From positions 1 through 64,000 of the forward strand of contig JACKCF010000009.1 of the NCBI GenBank assembly GCA_020634165.1: DNA of 64,000 nucleotides. The letters are read 5' to 3'. How positions within the stretch are numbered: position 1 is the first letter of the stretch; every line of letters begins with the position of its first letter. This DNA comes from Anaerolineaceae bacterium (lineage in GTDB: Bacteria > Chloroflexota > Anaerolineae > Aggregatilineales > Phototrophicaceae). The notes under the pieces are model-generated. The model did no database searches. It was given only the letters and a program-made list of their open reading frames with translations, and had not been told where the DNA came from. Shown here in pieces: positions 8,819 to 18,226 of the stretch. The translations under genes and the position numbers were made by a program.

Positions 8819-9764
8819 ATGAACCATCCACTGCCATGTGAATGACTTTCTCATATGCGGCAATGATCTCCGCCGATGTGGATGCCTCATGCTGGAGGGC
8901 CGTTAACTTGCGGCGCATCCCAAAAGCAATGATCTGCCGCGCCAACCAGTATTTCCAGCGTGGATAGTGTTTATCTGCCAAACGCAGACGACTCTGCCAG
9001 AGATTGATGATACTGCGTGGCTTGACCTGACCCGTGCTCTGACCTGCCAAATGCACCACATGAGCCTGTGGTACACAGAGTACTCGCCACCCTGCTTCCT
9101 TGATGCGCCATGCCCAGTCAATTTCTTCGCAATACATGAAGAAGTTCTCGTCAAACATGCTCGTCTCTTGAATGACTTCAGACCGGAGCATCATGGTTGC
9201 GCCAAGCGTGAAATCAACTTCAAAAGGTTGAGGCTGCTCAAAAAGTGACTGAGAGTAACGACCGTTGAAGCTTCCTAAACGCAAACGACCTGGTATCCAG
9301 AAGAGTTCAGCCCATAGCTGGCGCAGCCCTGGGAACGCGAAGGCTGATTCTTGAAATTGACCATCACCATACGTCAAGCGTGCCCCCACAAGGCCGACAT
9401 CCGGCGCAGAAAACAATGCTGAATAGAGTGCTTCAGTCGCACCAAGTTGGGTGATGGTATCTGAATTAAGCAGGTAGACTGCTTTTGGCGTTTCTACACT
9501 CGCATGATCGCCATTAAAACCCAGGTAACGCATTGCCAGATTATTGGCACCACCAAAGCCCAGATTTTTCTCACTTACCTGTACGTCTACCGCAGGAAAG
9601 TGTGCTCGAATTGCCGAGACAGAATCATCTTCGGATGCGTTATCTACAACAACGATATGATAAGCAAGCTGTGCTGTCTTTAGATCAGCTATGAGTGACG
9701 CAATCGTTTGTAACGTCAGGTCACGGGTATTCCAGGAAACGATGATGATTGCCAGGTCCAGCAT
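8811..9764 (-). CDS. Family 2 glycosyltransferase (rhamnosyltransferase-like)
   Basis: A 317-aa GT2 protein. The N-terminal motif is IIIVSWNTRDLTLQTIASL, with VVVDNASEDDSV next, AVYLLNSDT as the DxD-equivalent site, and a later MYCEEIDWAWRIKEAGW block typical of rhamnosyl/N-acetylglucosaminyl transferases (ED..W..R motif). Probably builds an envelope polysaccharide or glycolipid. ATG 9764 overlaps the TGA of the upstream lipoprotein gene by one base, and the 3' end overlaps the next transferase, so the three genes are coupled. Confidence 0.85.
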   Translation of the reverse strand: MLDLAIIIVSWNTRDLTLQTIASLIADLKTAQLAYHIVVVDNASEDDSVSAIRAHFPAVDVQVSEKNLGFGGANNLAMRYLGFNGDHASVETPKAVYLLNSDTITQLGATEALYSALFSAPDVGLVGARLTYGDGQFQESAFAFPGLRQLWAELFWIPGRLRLGSFNGRYSQSLFEQPQPFEVDFTLGATMMLRSEVIQETSMFDENFFMYCEEIDWAWRIKEAGWRVLCVPQAHVVHLAGQSTGQVKPRSIINLWQSRLRLADKHYPRWKYWLARQIIAFGMRRKLTALQHEASTSAEIIAAYEKVIHMAVDGSYA

Positions 9765-10720
9765 CAACGATCCACTTGCACGAACTCAAATTCTGAGTCA
9801 TCAACAAAATCATGCAGGTCGCTAATGAGGTCAGAATCAACTGTCTGAATGCTATAATCGCCAAAAATATCAGAAAAAAGCGCGTCGTTTTCACTGGATT
9901 GAGCAGCATCAAGTAAGACCTGGCTGATGGCTTCGGCATGATCCTGCGGCAAGCCTGGAGGAACAACCAGTACACTATAGGGCAATATTGGGCTGGTCTT
10001 TGCCACCACAAAACCATCTTCTTCTTCCAGGGAATCTATGACGGAACCTGGTACTGCTCCCAGATCGCACTCATCGGCAATCACGCCATCGGCAATGGCC
10101 TGATAGTCTTCTACATCTTCGATAGTGCCAATTTCGGCGATGTCGAAATCCACCTGAGCAAACCATAGCTGCGGAATCAACCAACTGTAAACATCCTGAT
10201 AGCCGATGCGACAAAATGTACGGCCCTCTGCGGCGTTGACCTGCTGTGTCCCTAACTCCGGGCGGATTAAGAGATCAACCCGTTCACCCAATTCCATATC
10301 GTCATCAGAGGATGTCAGCACCAACTGCGCCTGCCCGCACAAGCGACCGTATGCCGAAATGTAGCCCATGCCATCCAGCCATGCGACGACGGCGTTTTCA
10401 GCAGTTGTATTAGCGCACAGCAGGCCCATAACTTCCGCTTCTGTTTCAGAGATTATCAGTTGCACAGCTACGCCCGAAGAAGCAAAAAGCGATTCAAATT
10501 CGGAGACCTGCTCCGAGCTAAGTTCTTCAGCCGGAATAAGTGCCATCCGCACAGGATTCCCAGCGGAGCCAGCCGGAACTGGTGTGCTGATCCAGGGCAA
10601 GGGGGTCGAAAACGGTGTCTGGGTTGGACGCGGTGTCGACCGAGGACCAGAAGGCCCACAGGCTGATACTGCCAGAATCACAAGAAGTGTCGCCAGAATG
10701 ATTTGCCAGCGTTTAGACAT
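9764..10720 (-). CDS. PhnD-like substrate-binding lipoprotein
   Basis: A 318-aa lipoprotein with signal and lipobox (LVILAVSAC, Cys about 21), then a Thr/Pro-rich spacer (about 25-50) and a two-lobe binding-protein-like domain. Segments such as PVRMALIPAEELSSEQVSEFESLFASSG fit phosphate/phosphonate (PhnD) binding proteins, as do the later DVYSWLIPQLWFAQ and YSVLVVPPGLP. No permease or ATPase gene is adjacent, so it may be an orphan binder or sensor rather than part of a transporter. Its stop overlaps the start of the first glycosyltransferase, linking it to envelope glycan synthesis. Ligand unknown. Confidence 0.65.
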   Translation of the reverse strand: MSKRWQIILATLLVILAVSACGPSGPRSTPRPTQTPFSTPLPWISTPVPAGSAGNPVRMALIPAEELSSEQVSEFESLFASSGVAVQLIISETEAEVMGLLCANTTAENAVVAWLDGMGYISAYGRLCGQAQLVLTSSDDDMELGERVDLLIRPELGTQQVNAAEGRTFCRIGYQDVYSWLIPQLWFAQVDFDIAEIGTIEDVEDYQAIADGVIADECDLGAVPGSVIDSLEEEDGFVVAKTSPILPYSVLVVPPGLPQDHAEAISQVLLDAAQSSENDALFSDIFGDYSIQTVDSDLISDLHDFVDDSEFEFVQVDR

Positions 10721-10816
10721 CGCGTTTCACCTTATGCATAATCGCCAGAGGGCTGGCATAAATACATGCATCCGTAGCATAGCATACGACACGGTTTATT
10801 ATCCTGAAGATTACAC

Positions 10817-12217
10817 TTATTCGCCCGATGTGGATTCAATCTCGACCAATTCGACGCTGCGCGGCCCTACCCGGCTGTTACGTTCTGACAAAGCGACATC
10901 CTCATGGATGAGACCCGCATAACATGTTTGAGGATTGCGAGTGGCGTCAATCTCCGTGAAGCGAATCGCACCCCACACAACCGACCGCGTATTGGGTGGC
11001 AGATAATAGTACACCTCATCCTCACTAACCACTTCCGTAATCAGCACATCCTCAGTGCCAATCGCCCATCGATATGGATAACTGGACTTGGACGCATCAC
11101 ATTCAATGCCGATACGCCAGGCACCTGGAGAGTCATTCTGCCCCATCGCAGCAGGACGCTGATCCTGCTGATAGACCGTCCCTGGCGGGGGCCAAGTCGT
11201 GCGAATCGGCACATCAGAGTAGTTTTCGACTGTCAGCATAAAGACAAGCATGTCGCCGACATTCATGGTGATGTCAGTGGCAGCAAAGGCCGCTGGATCG
11301 TCGGGCATTTCTACGAGATCACCCATGTGCTCTGCATCACTGAAGAAGCGTTCATCATAGGGCATGGTAACGAAAACGACATCAACACCCACAGCCTGCG
11401 CAACAATTTCAGCAAAGGGTTTACCACCGTCTTGAATAGTCAGTTCACTGGTTGCTGATACCCGTTGGCCTTCGTCATCCGTTGCAGTCGCACGAATGAT
11501 ATAGGTACCATCTGGTGGCGGCTCGGCATTGAGGTCAATGCCTCCTTCATAGTCAAAGGGATGCCGCTGTTCATCACCGCTTGTGTTACCTTCTTTACGG
11601 GACGAGATTGGTATTTCCTGGCCATCTTCACCAATGAGAACCACACTCACCTCAGCATCGGCCTTTGCTACGTAAACATTGATTTCAACACGGTCGGTAC
11701 GACCATCCTGATTAGGTGTGAATACAGGGTTGCTGACAGTAAAGGTCACGATGTCTGGCAGCGGCACATCTGCATCCCGTACTGCGAGTGACCCATCGAA
11801 TGTAACGATCTCGCCGTCAGATGCCTCCGCGACCAGTTCCCAGGTGTAATCACCATCCGGGAGCAGACGACGCTCGACAGTACCGCCAAGGACTTCATCC
11901 GGCAAAACGAAGCCATCGACTACACCACCGAATTGCACTGTGTAGCTTTGCGGAATGCGTTCCTGGGAGTCCCTGAATGTATATGTTGTGCCGTCGGCAT
12001 CCTGCAAAAGAATGCTGACCGTCGCATTACGGGTAAGGTCATAAGTGAAATTCGCCACATCATTTTCGCCATCAGCGTTAGGCGTGATCTCATCGCGATC
12101 AAATCCGGCGGCTGTCACCAGCGGCTGATCTGGCTGGATTAGAGACACGCCAACAATGCCAACGAGAACGACACCGATAACTGCGGCGATGATCGTCCAG
12201 AATATGGGTATACGCAT
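10817..12217 (-). CDS. Membrane-anchored protein with tandem Ig-like domains
   Basis: About 466 aa. One N-terminal membrane helix (FWTIIAAVIGVVLVGIVGVSLI) anchors an extracytoplasmic part. This has two FlgD/CHU_C-like Ig folds, each starting with an NxDG-type turn: ITPNADGENDVANF near residue 45 and FTPNQDGRTDRVEINVY near residue 165, each closed by a DGTY/DGDY strand. The remaining ~200 residues form a separate domain (MNVGDMLVFMLTVENYSDVPIRTTWPPPG) that I do not recognise beyond a beta-rich look. Probably a wall or surface structural protein. ATG 12217 has GGAAAA upstream; ATG 12247 is the alternative. Confidence 0.6.
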   Translation of the reverse strand: MRIPIFWTIIAAVIGVVLVGIVGVSLIQPDQPLVTAAGFDRDEITPNADGENDVANFTYDLTRNATVSILLQDADGTTYTFRDSQERIPQSYTVQFGGVVDGFVLPDEVLGGTVERRLLPDGDYTWELVAEASDGEIVTFDGSLAVRDADVPLPDIVTFTVSNPVFTPNQDGRTDRVEINVYVAKADAEVSVVLIGEDGQEIPISSRKEGNTSGDEQRHPFDYEGGIDLNAEPPPDGTYIIRATATDDEGQRVSATSELTIQDGGKPFAEIVAQAVGVDVVFVTMPYDERFFSDAEHMGDLVEMPDDPAAFAATDITMNVGDMLVFMLTVENYSDVPIRTTWPPPGTVYQQDQRPAAMGQNDSPGAWRIGIECDASKSSYPYRWAIGTEDVLITEVVSEDEVYYYLPPNTRSVVWGAIRFTEIDATRNPQTCYAGLIHEDVALSERNSRVGPRSVELVEIESTSGE

Positions 12218-12476
12218 GAATTTTCCAATCTCGAATGGGCCACTCATTCAAATAGTGGTCTAGTCATTCATTCGATGCGCGACGACTATACAGAAGCGCC
12301 GAAAAGCCAGCAAGACCAAGTTAACAATCACCCTGCACGTTTACCCTACGCAAGAAATCCATATGAGGAAGGGGCTAACGGTTTACATCAAGAGCATGGC
12401 TCAGGTAAACTGCTTTATTACACCGTCACGACACCACATTATTCCTGATCCCAACCCATTTTCTGAGGACCCATTG

Positions 12477-14924
12477 GTGAGTTCAACCATTATACAGTTT
12501 GACCAGATTCCTGACGCGACACCCGATGACAATGGCTTCATCGAATTGCCAGTCGTGGTGCTATCGTCGCAGGTCGTCTTCCCAAATACACTCATACCGC
12601 TTACACCGCAGGGAGAACGCGGACAAGCGGCGATTCAGTATTCACTGGATAACAACACCACACTTATCAGCGTGCTTGCGCGGCGTCATGATAGCGACGC
12701 AGACCTCATTCATCAGTTCCATGATATTGGTACTGAAATTGCTGTTCAGCCGATGCCACTACGCCAACTGAGAGCTTTGATCCCGAATACACTTGCACAG
12801 GGGCGTCAGCGTGTCCGGATTTTAGAGATGGTCCAGACGGAGCCATATCTGGTTGCACGGGCGCAGATTGTGGCTGATGCCTGCACCGTCGATGAAGAGG
12901 AACTTTCCAATATTGTTGACACCGCTCTAGAGATGTTCGACCAGCTCGCATCGCTGAATATGTTCATTTCGGATGAAGTTGGCGACCTGATCGAACAGAT
13001 TGACGATCCGTCTGAGCTGTGTGATCTCGTCGGCTCGACCCTGGATATCACTGTAGATGAGCGTCAGGAATTACTTGAGCTGGATAATTTAGCAGCCCGC
13101 TACGAACGCCTCATCCAGCTACTGGCCAATCAGATTAGCGTCCAGGAAGTGCGCGAAGAGGTGAATAGTGCTGTACACGGCGAGATGGCGCGTATTCAGC
13201 GGGAAGCCTATCTGCGTGAACAGATGCGTGTTATTCAGAGCGAATTGGGCGATGAAGAATACGCACAGGCAGATATCGAGCAGTTACATCACAGCGTACT
13301 GGCCGCCAATATGCCACAGGAAGTTCAGGATAAGGCACTCACCGAACTCAAGCGACTTGCGACGATGCCCTCCATTGCGCCAGAAGCCAGCGTGATTCGC
13401 AGCTATGTCGAATGGCTGGCAGACCTGCCCTGGCAATCTAACACGCGCGATAACCTCAATTTGAACCATGCGGAAAAAGTATTGGAAGAAGCACACTTTG
13501 GCCTCGATAAGGTCAAGGACCGCATCGTCGAGCACATTGCTGTACGCAAGATGGCCAAAGAAAAAATGAACACGCCCATTTTGTGCTTTGTTGGGCCGCC
13601 AGGTGTTGGCAAGACATCGCTGGGGCGCAGCATTGCCAAAGCGCTTGGCCGTGAGTTTGTGCGTATTTCACTGGGTGGAGTGCGCGATGAGGCTGAAATT
13701 CGTGGGCATCGGCGCACGTATATTGGCGCATTGCCAGGGCGCATCATCCAGACGATGAAACGCGCCGGAACCAATAATCCGGTCTTTATGCTGGATGAAA
13801 TCGACAAACTGAGTACTGACTACCGAGGTGATCCGGCATCTGCCCTGTTGGAAGTACTCGACCCAGAGCAGAATAATGAATTCAGCGATCACTATCTTGA
13901 AGTTCCATATGATCTGTCCAAGGTGTTCTTCATCACGACGGCAAACGATCTGTATCCCCTGCCGGAAGCACTTGAAGACCGCATGGAAGTGATTGAGTTC
14001 CGGGCATATACCGAAGAAGAGAAATTGGAAATCGCCAAGCGGTTCCTGATACCAAAGCAATTGGTCGCCAACGGCATCACGAAATATGGTATTCAGTTCC
14101 AGAACGATGCTTTGATGACGATTATCCATCACTATACGCTGGAAGCCGGTGTGCGCAATCTCGAACGCGAGATTGGCAATGTCTGCCGCAAGATCACGCG
14201 GCTGGTCGCGACTAAGCGCAAGTATCCCAAGCGGATTACTGCTCAACTCGTTGAGAAATACCTGGGTCCGCCGCCGATTCTTGATGCCCGCATCAATAAA
14301 GAAGATCTGATTGGACTCTCAACCGGACTGGTATGGACAAGTCACGGCGGGGATTTCCAATTGATAGAAGTATCTTTACTGCCGGGCAAAGGCTCATTGA
14401 CGCTCACGGGCCAGCTAGGTGATGTGCTACAGGAATCTGCGCAAACGGCCCTGAGTTACATGCGGTCACGTGCCAGCGAATGGGACGTTCCACATGATGA
14501 CTTCGACAATTACGATATTCACATCCACATGCCAGAGGGTGCTGTTCCAAAAGATGGTCCAAGCGCAGGCATCACATTGGCCGTTGCAATCATTTCCGCA
14601 TTTACAGAGCGCAAAGTGCGCCATGATTTCTGTATGACAGGAGAAATCACGCTGCGTGGGCATGTCCTGCCTGTGGGGGGCATCAAGGAAAAAGTACTTG
14701 CCGCACGCCGGAATCGCATTCCGAATGTGATTCTCCCAGCCGACAATAAGAAGGACCTGCCAGATATCCCGAAGCAAGCACTCAAGGATTTGAATATACA
14801 TTTTGTTGAGCATATGCAGGATGTTCTGGATCTTGTGCTTCTGGATGCGCCGGAACAACGTCAGCGCGACATTGAAAATCAGAATTCTGGTAGTGGAAAC
14901 GACGAAGATCAGAATAATGAGTAA
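12477..14924 (+). CDS. lon: ATP-dependent protease Lon (LonA type)
   Basis: About 815 aa. The N-terminal LAN domain begins with ELPVVVLSSQVVFPNTLIPL. A helical linker follows, then an AAA+ module with Walker A GPPGVGKTSL, Walker B VFMLDEIDKL and a sensor region near TTANDLYPLP. The C-terminal Ser-Lys protease has catalytic Ser in KDGPSAG and Lys in GGIKEKVLAA. It degrades misfolded and regulatory proteins in the cytoplasm. The start is uncertain: GTG 12477 has GAGG 8 nt upstream and gives a normal N-terminus; ATG 12363 would add 38 residues unlike the family and has a poor ribosome site. Confidence 0.93.
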   Translation: MSSTIIQFDQIPDATPDDNGFIELPVVVLSSQVVFPNTLIPLTPQGERGQAAIQYSLDNNTTLISVLARRHDSDADLIHQFHDIGTEIAVQPMPLRQLRALIPNTLAQGRQRVRILEMVQTEPYLVARAQIVADACTVDEEELSNIVDTALEMFDQLASLNMFISDEVGDLIEQIDDPSELCDLVGSTLDITVDERQELLELDNLAARYERLIQLLANQISVQEVREEVNSAVHGEMARIQREAYLREQMRVIQSELGDEEYAQADIEQLHHSVLAANMPQEVQDKALTELKRLATMPSIAPEASVIRSYVEWLADLPWQSNTRDNLNLNHAEKVLEEAHFGLDKVKDRIVEHIAVRKMAKEKMNTPILCFVGPPGVGKTSLGRSIAKALGREFVRISLGGVRDEAEIRGHRRTYIGALPGRIIQTMKRAGTNNPVFMLDEIDKLSTDYRGDPASALLEVLDPEQNNEFSDHYLEVPYDLSKVFFITTANDLYPLPEALEDRMEVIEFRAYTEEEKLEIAKRFLIPKQLVANGITKYGIQFQNDALMTIIHHYTLEAGVRNLEREIGNVCRKITRLVATKRKYPKRITAQLVEKYLGPPPILDARINKEDLIGLSTGLVWTSHGGDFQLIEVSLLPGKGSLTLTGQLGDVLQESAQTALSYMRSRASEWDVPHDDFDNYDIHIHMPEGAVPKDGPSAGITLAVAIISAFTERKVRHDFCMTGEITLRGHVLPVGGIKEKVLAARRNRIPNVILPADNKKDLPDIPKQALKDLNIHFVEHMQDVLDLVLLDAPEQRQRDIENQNSGSGNDEDQNNE

Positions 14925-14975
14925 ATAGGGAATCCGAAGGGACTTAGTCCTTTAATCTATCGGTGAGCTAGCAAC

Positions 14976-16439
14976 ATGGTTAGTGGGAACGAAATACAAA
15001 GCCTCTATGAACAAGGTCGATCTGAGCGATTTGACTGGTTGCCTGAAAAAGCGACAGAAGCCATCATCGCTGAGCGAATGGTGGCAATGGCTAATACGGC
15101 TGGCGGTCAAATCATGTTGGGCGTGTCAGAAGATGGCACCCTCAATGGGATTGACACAGTTGATGACGCCGTTGATCGGCTCATCCAGGCTGCATTGGAT
15201 ATTACACCGCCGCTGATTATTCCCGTTCCCCAATCTGCGACACTCAAAGAAAAACAGGTTGTCGTCGCACTGATTCCGGCAGGCATGCCAAGCGTTTATG
15301 CTTATGAAGGCCGCTACCTCAAACGCGAGCAGACAAATAACCTGCCGCTCTCTCCCCAGGAATTGCGTCGGCTGATGCTGGAGCGCGGGGAGTTAAGCTA
15401 TGAAACGCAAGTTCATCCGACGGCGACCCTGGATGATCTGGATTGGGACAAAATCCGAGATTACGTCAAAAACTTGCGCGGCACTGGTAACAGTGACGAA
15501 AAAACAATTATGATCCAGCGCGGCTGCCTGACCCAGTCTGGTGGCGAACACCGCCCCACCAACGCGGGAATCCTTCTCTTTGGGAAAGCACCCCAGCATT
15601 TTATACGCTGCGCTGAGATTGCTGCGGTGCGCTTTGCCGGAGATACCATGACTGACAAGCACAATCGTCAGGACATCGGCGGAACGCTCATTGACCAGAT
15701 CAAACGCGCTGAGACCTTCCTGATTGATCACCTGCGCAAGGATGTGACGCTTTCCGATACGATGGCGCGTTCAGAAACTTATGAATATCCCCTGGAAGCC
15801 GCACGTGAGTTGGTTGTTAATGCCGTTGCTCATCGCGACTACAGCATTGCCGGCGACACAATCCGGCTGTTTATTTATGGCAATCGCATGGAAGTGCACA
15901 GTCCCGGCAGATTACCCGGACCGATGACGCTGGCTAATCTCAAGGATGAGCGGTTTTCTCGCAATCCGATTATTGTGCAAGTGCTGGCTGATATGCACTT
16001 CATCGAGCGCCTTGGCTATGGTGTTGACCGCGTAATTGAACTGATGAAACAGCAAAATCTTTCCGAACCCATGTTTAATGAGCGCAACGGGGGTTTCACT
16101 GTCACGCTGCAAAATCGCGTCGAAGCTGAAGGTGACGCTGAATCTGAAGACCCGGCGCCTACCAAGTCTGATGACGTGGTTTTCGACGGCACATATCGTG
16201 GTCATGCGATCAATCCACGTCAGGAATCGACGCTGAAGTATCTACACAAAACCAGCAACACGCGCATCACCAACAGCGATTTGCAGCAACTCTTCCCAGA
16301 TGTGCATCCTGAGACCATCCGCCGTGATCTGGTTGATCTCGTCAATAAAGATATTCTGGTGAAGATGGGCCAAAAGCGCGGTTCCTACTATGTGTTGCGA
16401 CGTGAAGATGATGCTTCTCAAACAGAGGCTGATTCCTGA
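14976..16439 (+). CDS. AlbA_2/Schlafen-type putative transcriptional regulator with HATPase_c_4 domain
   Basis: A 487-aa protein. The N-terminal AlbA_2 domain (SERFDWLPEK...IAERMVAMANTAGGQIMLGVSEDG, residues ~15-130) is a divergent Schlafen-type AAA-4 fold. The central part has an N-box-like ELVVNAVAHRDY and SPGRLPGPMTLANL, followed by the GYGVDRVIELM segment, typical of the HATPase_c_4 domain in so-called RecG-like regulators. A C-terminal winged helix (DVHPETIRRDLVDLVNKDILV) should bind DNA. Located 51 nt after lon with no terminator between, so co-transcription is likely and a proteostasis or stress role is possible. Target unknown. Confidence 0.75.
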   Translation: MVSGNEIQSLYEQGRSERFDWLPEKATEAIIAERMVAMANTAGGQIMLGVSEDGTLNGIDTVDDAVDRLIQAALDITPPLIIPVPQSATLKEKQVVVALIPAGMPSVYAYEGRYLKREQTNNLPLSPQELRRLMLERGELSYETQVHPTATLDDLDWDKIRDYVKNLRGTGNSDEKTIMIQRGCLTQSGGEHRPTNAGILLFGKAPQHFIRCAEIAAVRFAGDTMTDKHNRQDIGGTLIDQIKRAETFLIDHLRKDVTLSDTMARSETYEYPLEAARELVVNAVAHRDYSIAGDTIRLFIYGNRMEVHSPGRLPGPMTLANLKDERFSRNPIIVQVLADMHFIERLGYGVDRVIELMKQQNLSEPMFNERNGGFTVTLQNRVEAEGDAESEDPAPTKSDDVVFDGTYRGHAINPRQESTLKYLHKTSNTRITNSDLQQLFPDVHPETIRRDLVDLVNKDILVKMGQKRGSYYVLRREDDASQTEADS

Positions 16440-16567
16440 AAAACGACTGATCGTAGCCTAAACACCTAGTTACAGCGTTGGGGTTCGGTCAGCGACATGG
16501 TACCCTATACGCCACATGGCGATCAGAAATCGCACAATAAGTGGATTAACCTAGACTAGAAATAACT

Positions 16568-18136
16568 ATGATAAGACCTTTGCGCTTTGCATTTATCATC
16601 TTGCTGGTGGTGTTGACTGCGTGCGACGCTTTTTCTGCGCCACCGACAGCGACTAATACAGCGACGGCAACCCTGACAGCGACCCTGGAACCTTCGGAAA
16701 CGCCTACGTCGACAGCAACAGCGACCGAAGCACCTACCCTTACGCCAAGCGAAACCCCGACGGAAACACTTACACCGTCTGTTACACCTATCCCAAGTGA
16801 AACACCGACAGCGACGATTACGCCACTACCTGAAATCCAGTTCCGGCTAGATGAATGGGGCGAAACGACCCTACCGCAAAGTATCGCAGATGGCATTGAC
16901 TCGCCGCTGATTCTGTTTACCAATAGTAACGATCAGCAGAGCATTACGAACATTGCAACGGCCGAAGTCGAGAATACGACGATGATCCTGTATGCAGTGG
17001 CACCCGGTGCACCCAATAGTCGGGTTGAACTGCTTGAACTGGATGTCAACACAGGCAATCAGATTTATCCGGCCCCTGATGGCCGGACAATTGCTTACTT
17101 CCAGCCGCTTGGTGCCGCACCTGGTTTATACATTCTGGATACGACCTCAACCACAGCTTTCACAGGGCGCCTGGTTCCCATCCGGTCGATGGTGCAGCGT
17201 GGCTTTGTCAGTACACCCGCGTGGTCGCCGGATGGCGAAACAATGGCAATCGCATTACAAACTGGCTATGCGCTTGACGTTTATCTTTATGCTCGTGACG
17301 GCAGTTCCCGTATCAATGTCACACAATCCGGTGCGTACGATTGGTGGCCTGCCTGGTCACCTGATGGCCGCTATCTGGCCTTTGTCTCAGATCGAGACAC
17401 CTGCCCATCCTGGGTACCAGCAACTGAAGGTGGTTGTGACGCCCTGACAACGCCGCCGCCAACAGGTGGTATGGTCTATATCTACGATACTGAGGCAGAA
17501 ACCATCGAGCGGCTAGCCGATATCACTGTAACCGAACCACCCAGATGGATCAATCGACGGCAATTGGTGCTGGCTGGCGGCAATCAGCTTGATTTATTGA
17601 ATCCGCACCGCAATCTGTGGATAGCCAATGTCCAGGTTGATAACGTTCAGCGCGTTGCCCTACCGGGTGATGAAGATACGCTCTATCTCAATGATACCTG
17701 GTCTCCTGATGGTAGTGCTGTCCTGCTACAAAAGGTGACAGGAAGTGACATTGAAGTGGTCATGATGACGGCAGGTGGCCAACTTATCCGCTCACGTCAG
17801 GGTGATTTTGAGTTCCCACGCTTTGGTATGCTGGCAGACTGGTCCGTTACCGGGGACCGCATCGCGATAGGTGGGATTCGCGGTCAATGCCCATATGGTG
17901 TGCGCGTGGCCGATGCCAGCTTCGATTTTGTAGCAAGTGGCAGTCCGCCACCCACAATGTGCGATCCACTCTATTCACCTGACGGGCAGTTCCTGGCATT
18001 CACGGGCGTAAATCCCAATGTCGATGGACGGGTTGACGTTTACAGCGCCACACCAAATGGGTTCGGTCAGGTCAACCTGAGCGTGGACCTGCGTGGCTCA
18101 ATGACGCTTATTGGCTGGTTAGGCCCACAATCGTAG
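16568..18136 (+). CDS. WD40/TolB-like beta-propeller lipoprotein
   Basis: A 522-aa predicted lipoprotein with the lipobox LVVLTAC (Cys ~19). A long Thr/Pro/Ser-rich stalk of about 70 residues follows, then a beta-propeller with WSPDG-type blades: PAWSPDGETMAIAL, PAWSPDGRYLAFVSDRD, DTWSPDGSAVLLQ and PLYSPDGQFLAFTG. Such proteins sit outside the membrane and usually act as binding or scaffold modules; TolB itself needs a Tol system that is not visible here. The stalk would lift the propeller from the membrane surface. No clear ribosome site precedes ATG 16568. Confidence 0.75.
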   Translation: MIRPLRFAFIILLVVLTACDAFSAPPTATNTATATLTATLEPSETPTSTATATEAPTLTPSETPTETLTPSVTPIPSETPTATITPLPEIQFRLDEWGETTLPQSIADGIDSPLILFTNSNDQQSITNIATAEVENTTMILYAVAPGAPNSRVELLELDVNTGNQIYPAPDGRTIAYFQPLGAAPGLYILDTTSTTAFTGRLVPIRSMVQRGFVSTPAWSPDGETMAIALQTGYALDVYLYARDGSSRINVTQSGAYDWWPAWSPDGRYLAFVSDRDTCPSWVPATEGGCDALTTPPPTGGMVYIYDTEAETIERLADITVTEPPRWINRRQLVLAGGNQLDLLNPHRNLWIANVQVDNVQRVALPGDEDTLYLNDTWSPDGSAVLLQKVTGSDIEVVMMTAGGQLIRSRQGDFEFPRFGMLADWSVTGDRIAIGGIRGQCPYGVRVADASFDFVASGSPPPTMCDPLYSPDGQFLAFTGVNPNVDGRVDVYSATPNGFGQVNLSVDLRGSMTLIGWLGPQS

Positions 18137-18226
18137 CCTAAGCTAAGTCGCGTGTTATAGTAGTCAGCACTTATTAGCCAAGAAAGTGCCGCATACTGGA
18201 TGTGGCACCATATTGAGGGGGAGAAG

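Noticed and set aside
13668..14246. 192-aa minus-strand frame inside lon
   Set aside because: It lies fully inside the AAA+ module of Lon, which is clearly coding.
16546..16923. Val/Gly/Ser-rich minus-strand frame opposite the Thr-rich stalk of the lipoprotein
   Set aside because: It is the reverse complement of Thr/Pro codons (low complexity), not a gene. The plus frame at 59563-59937 is the same artefact.
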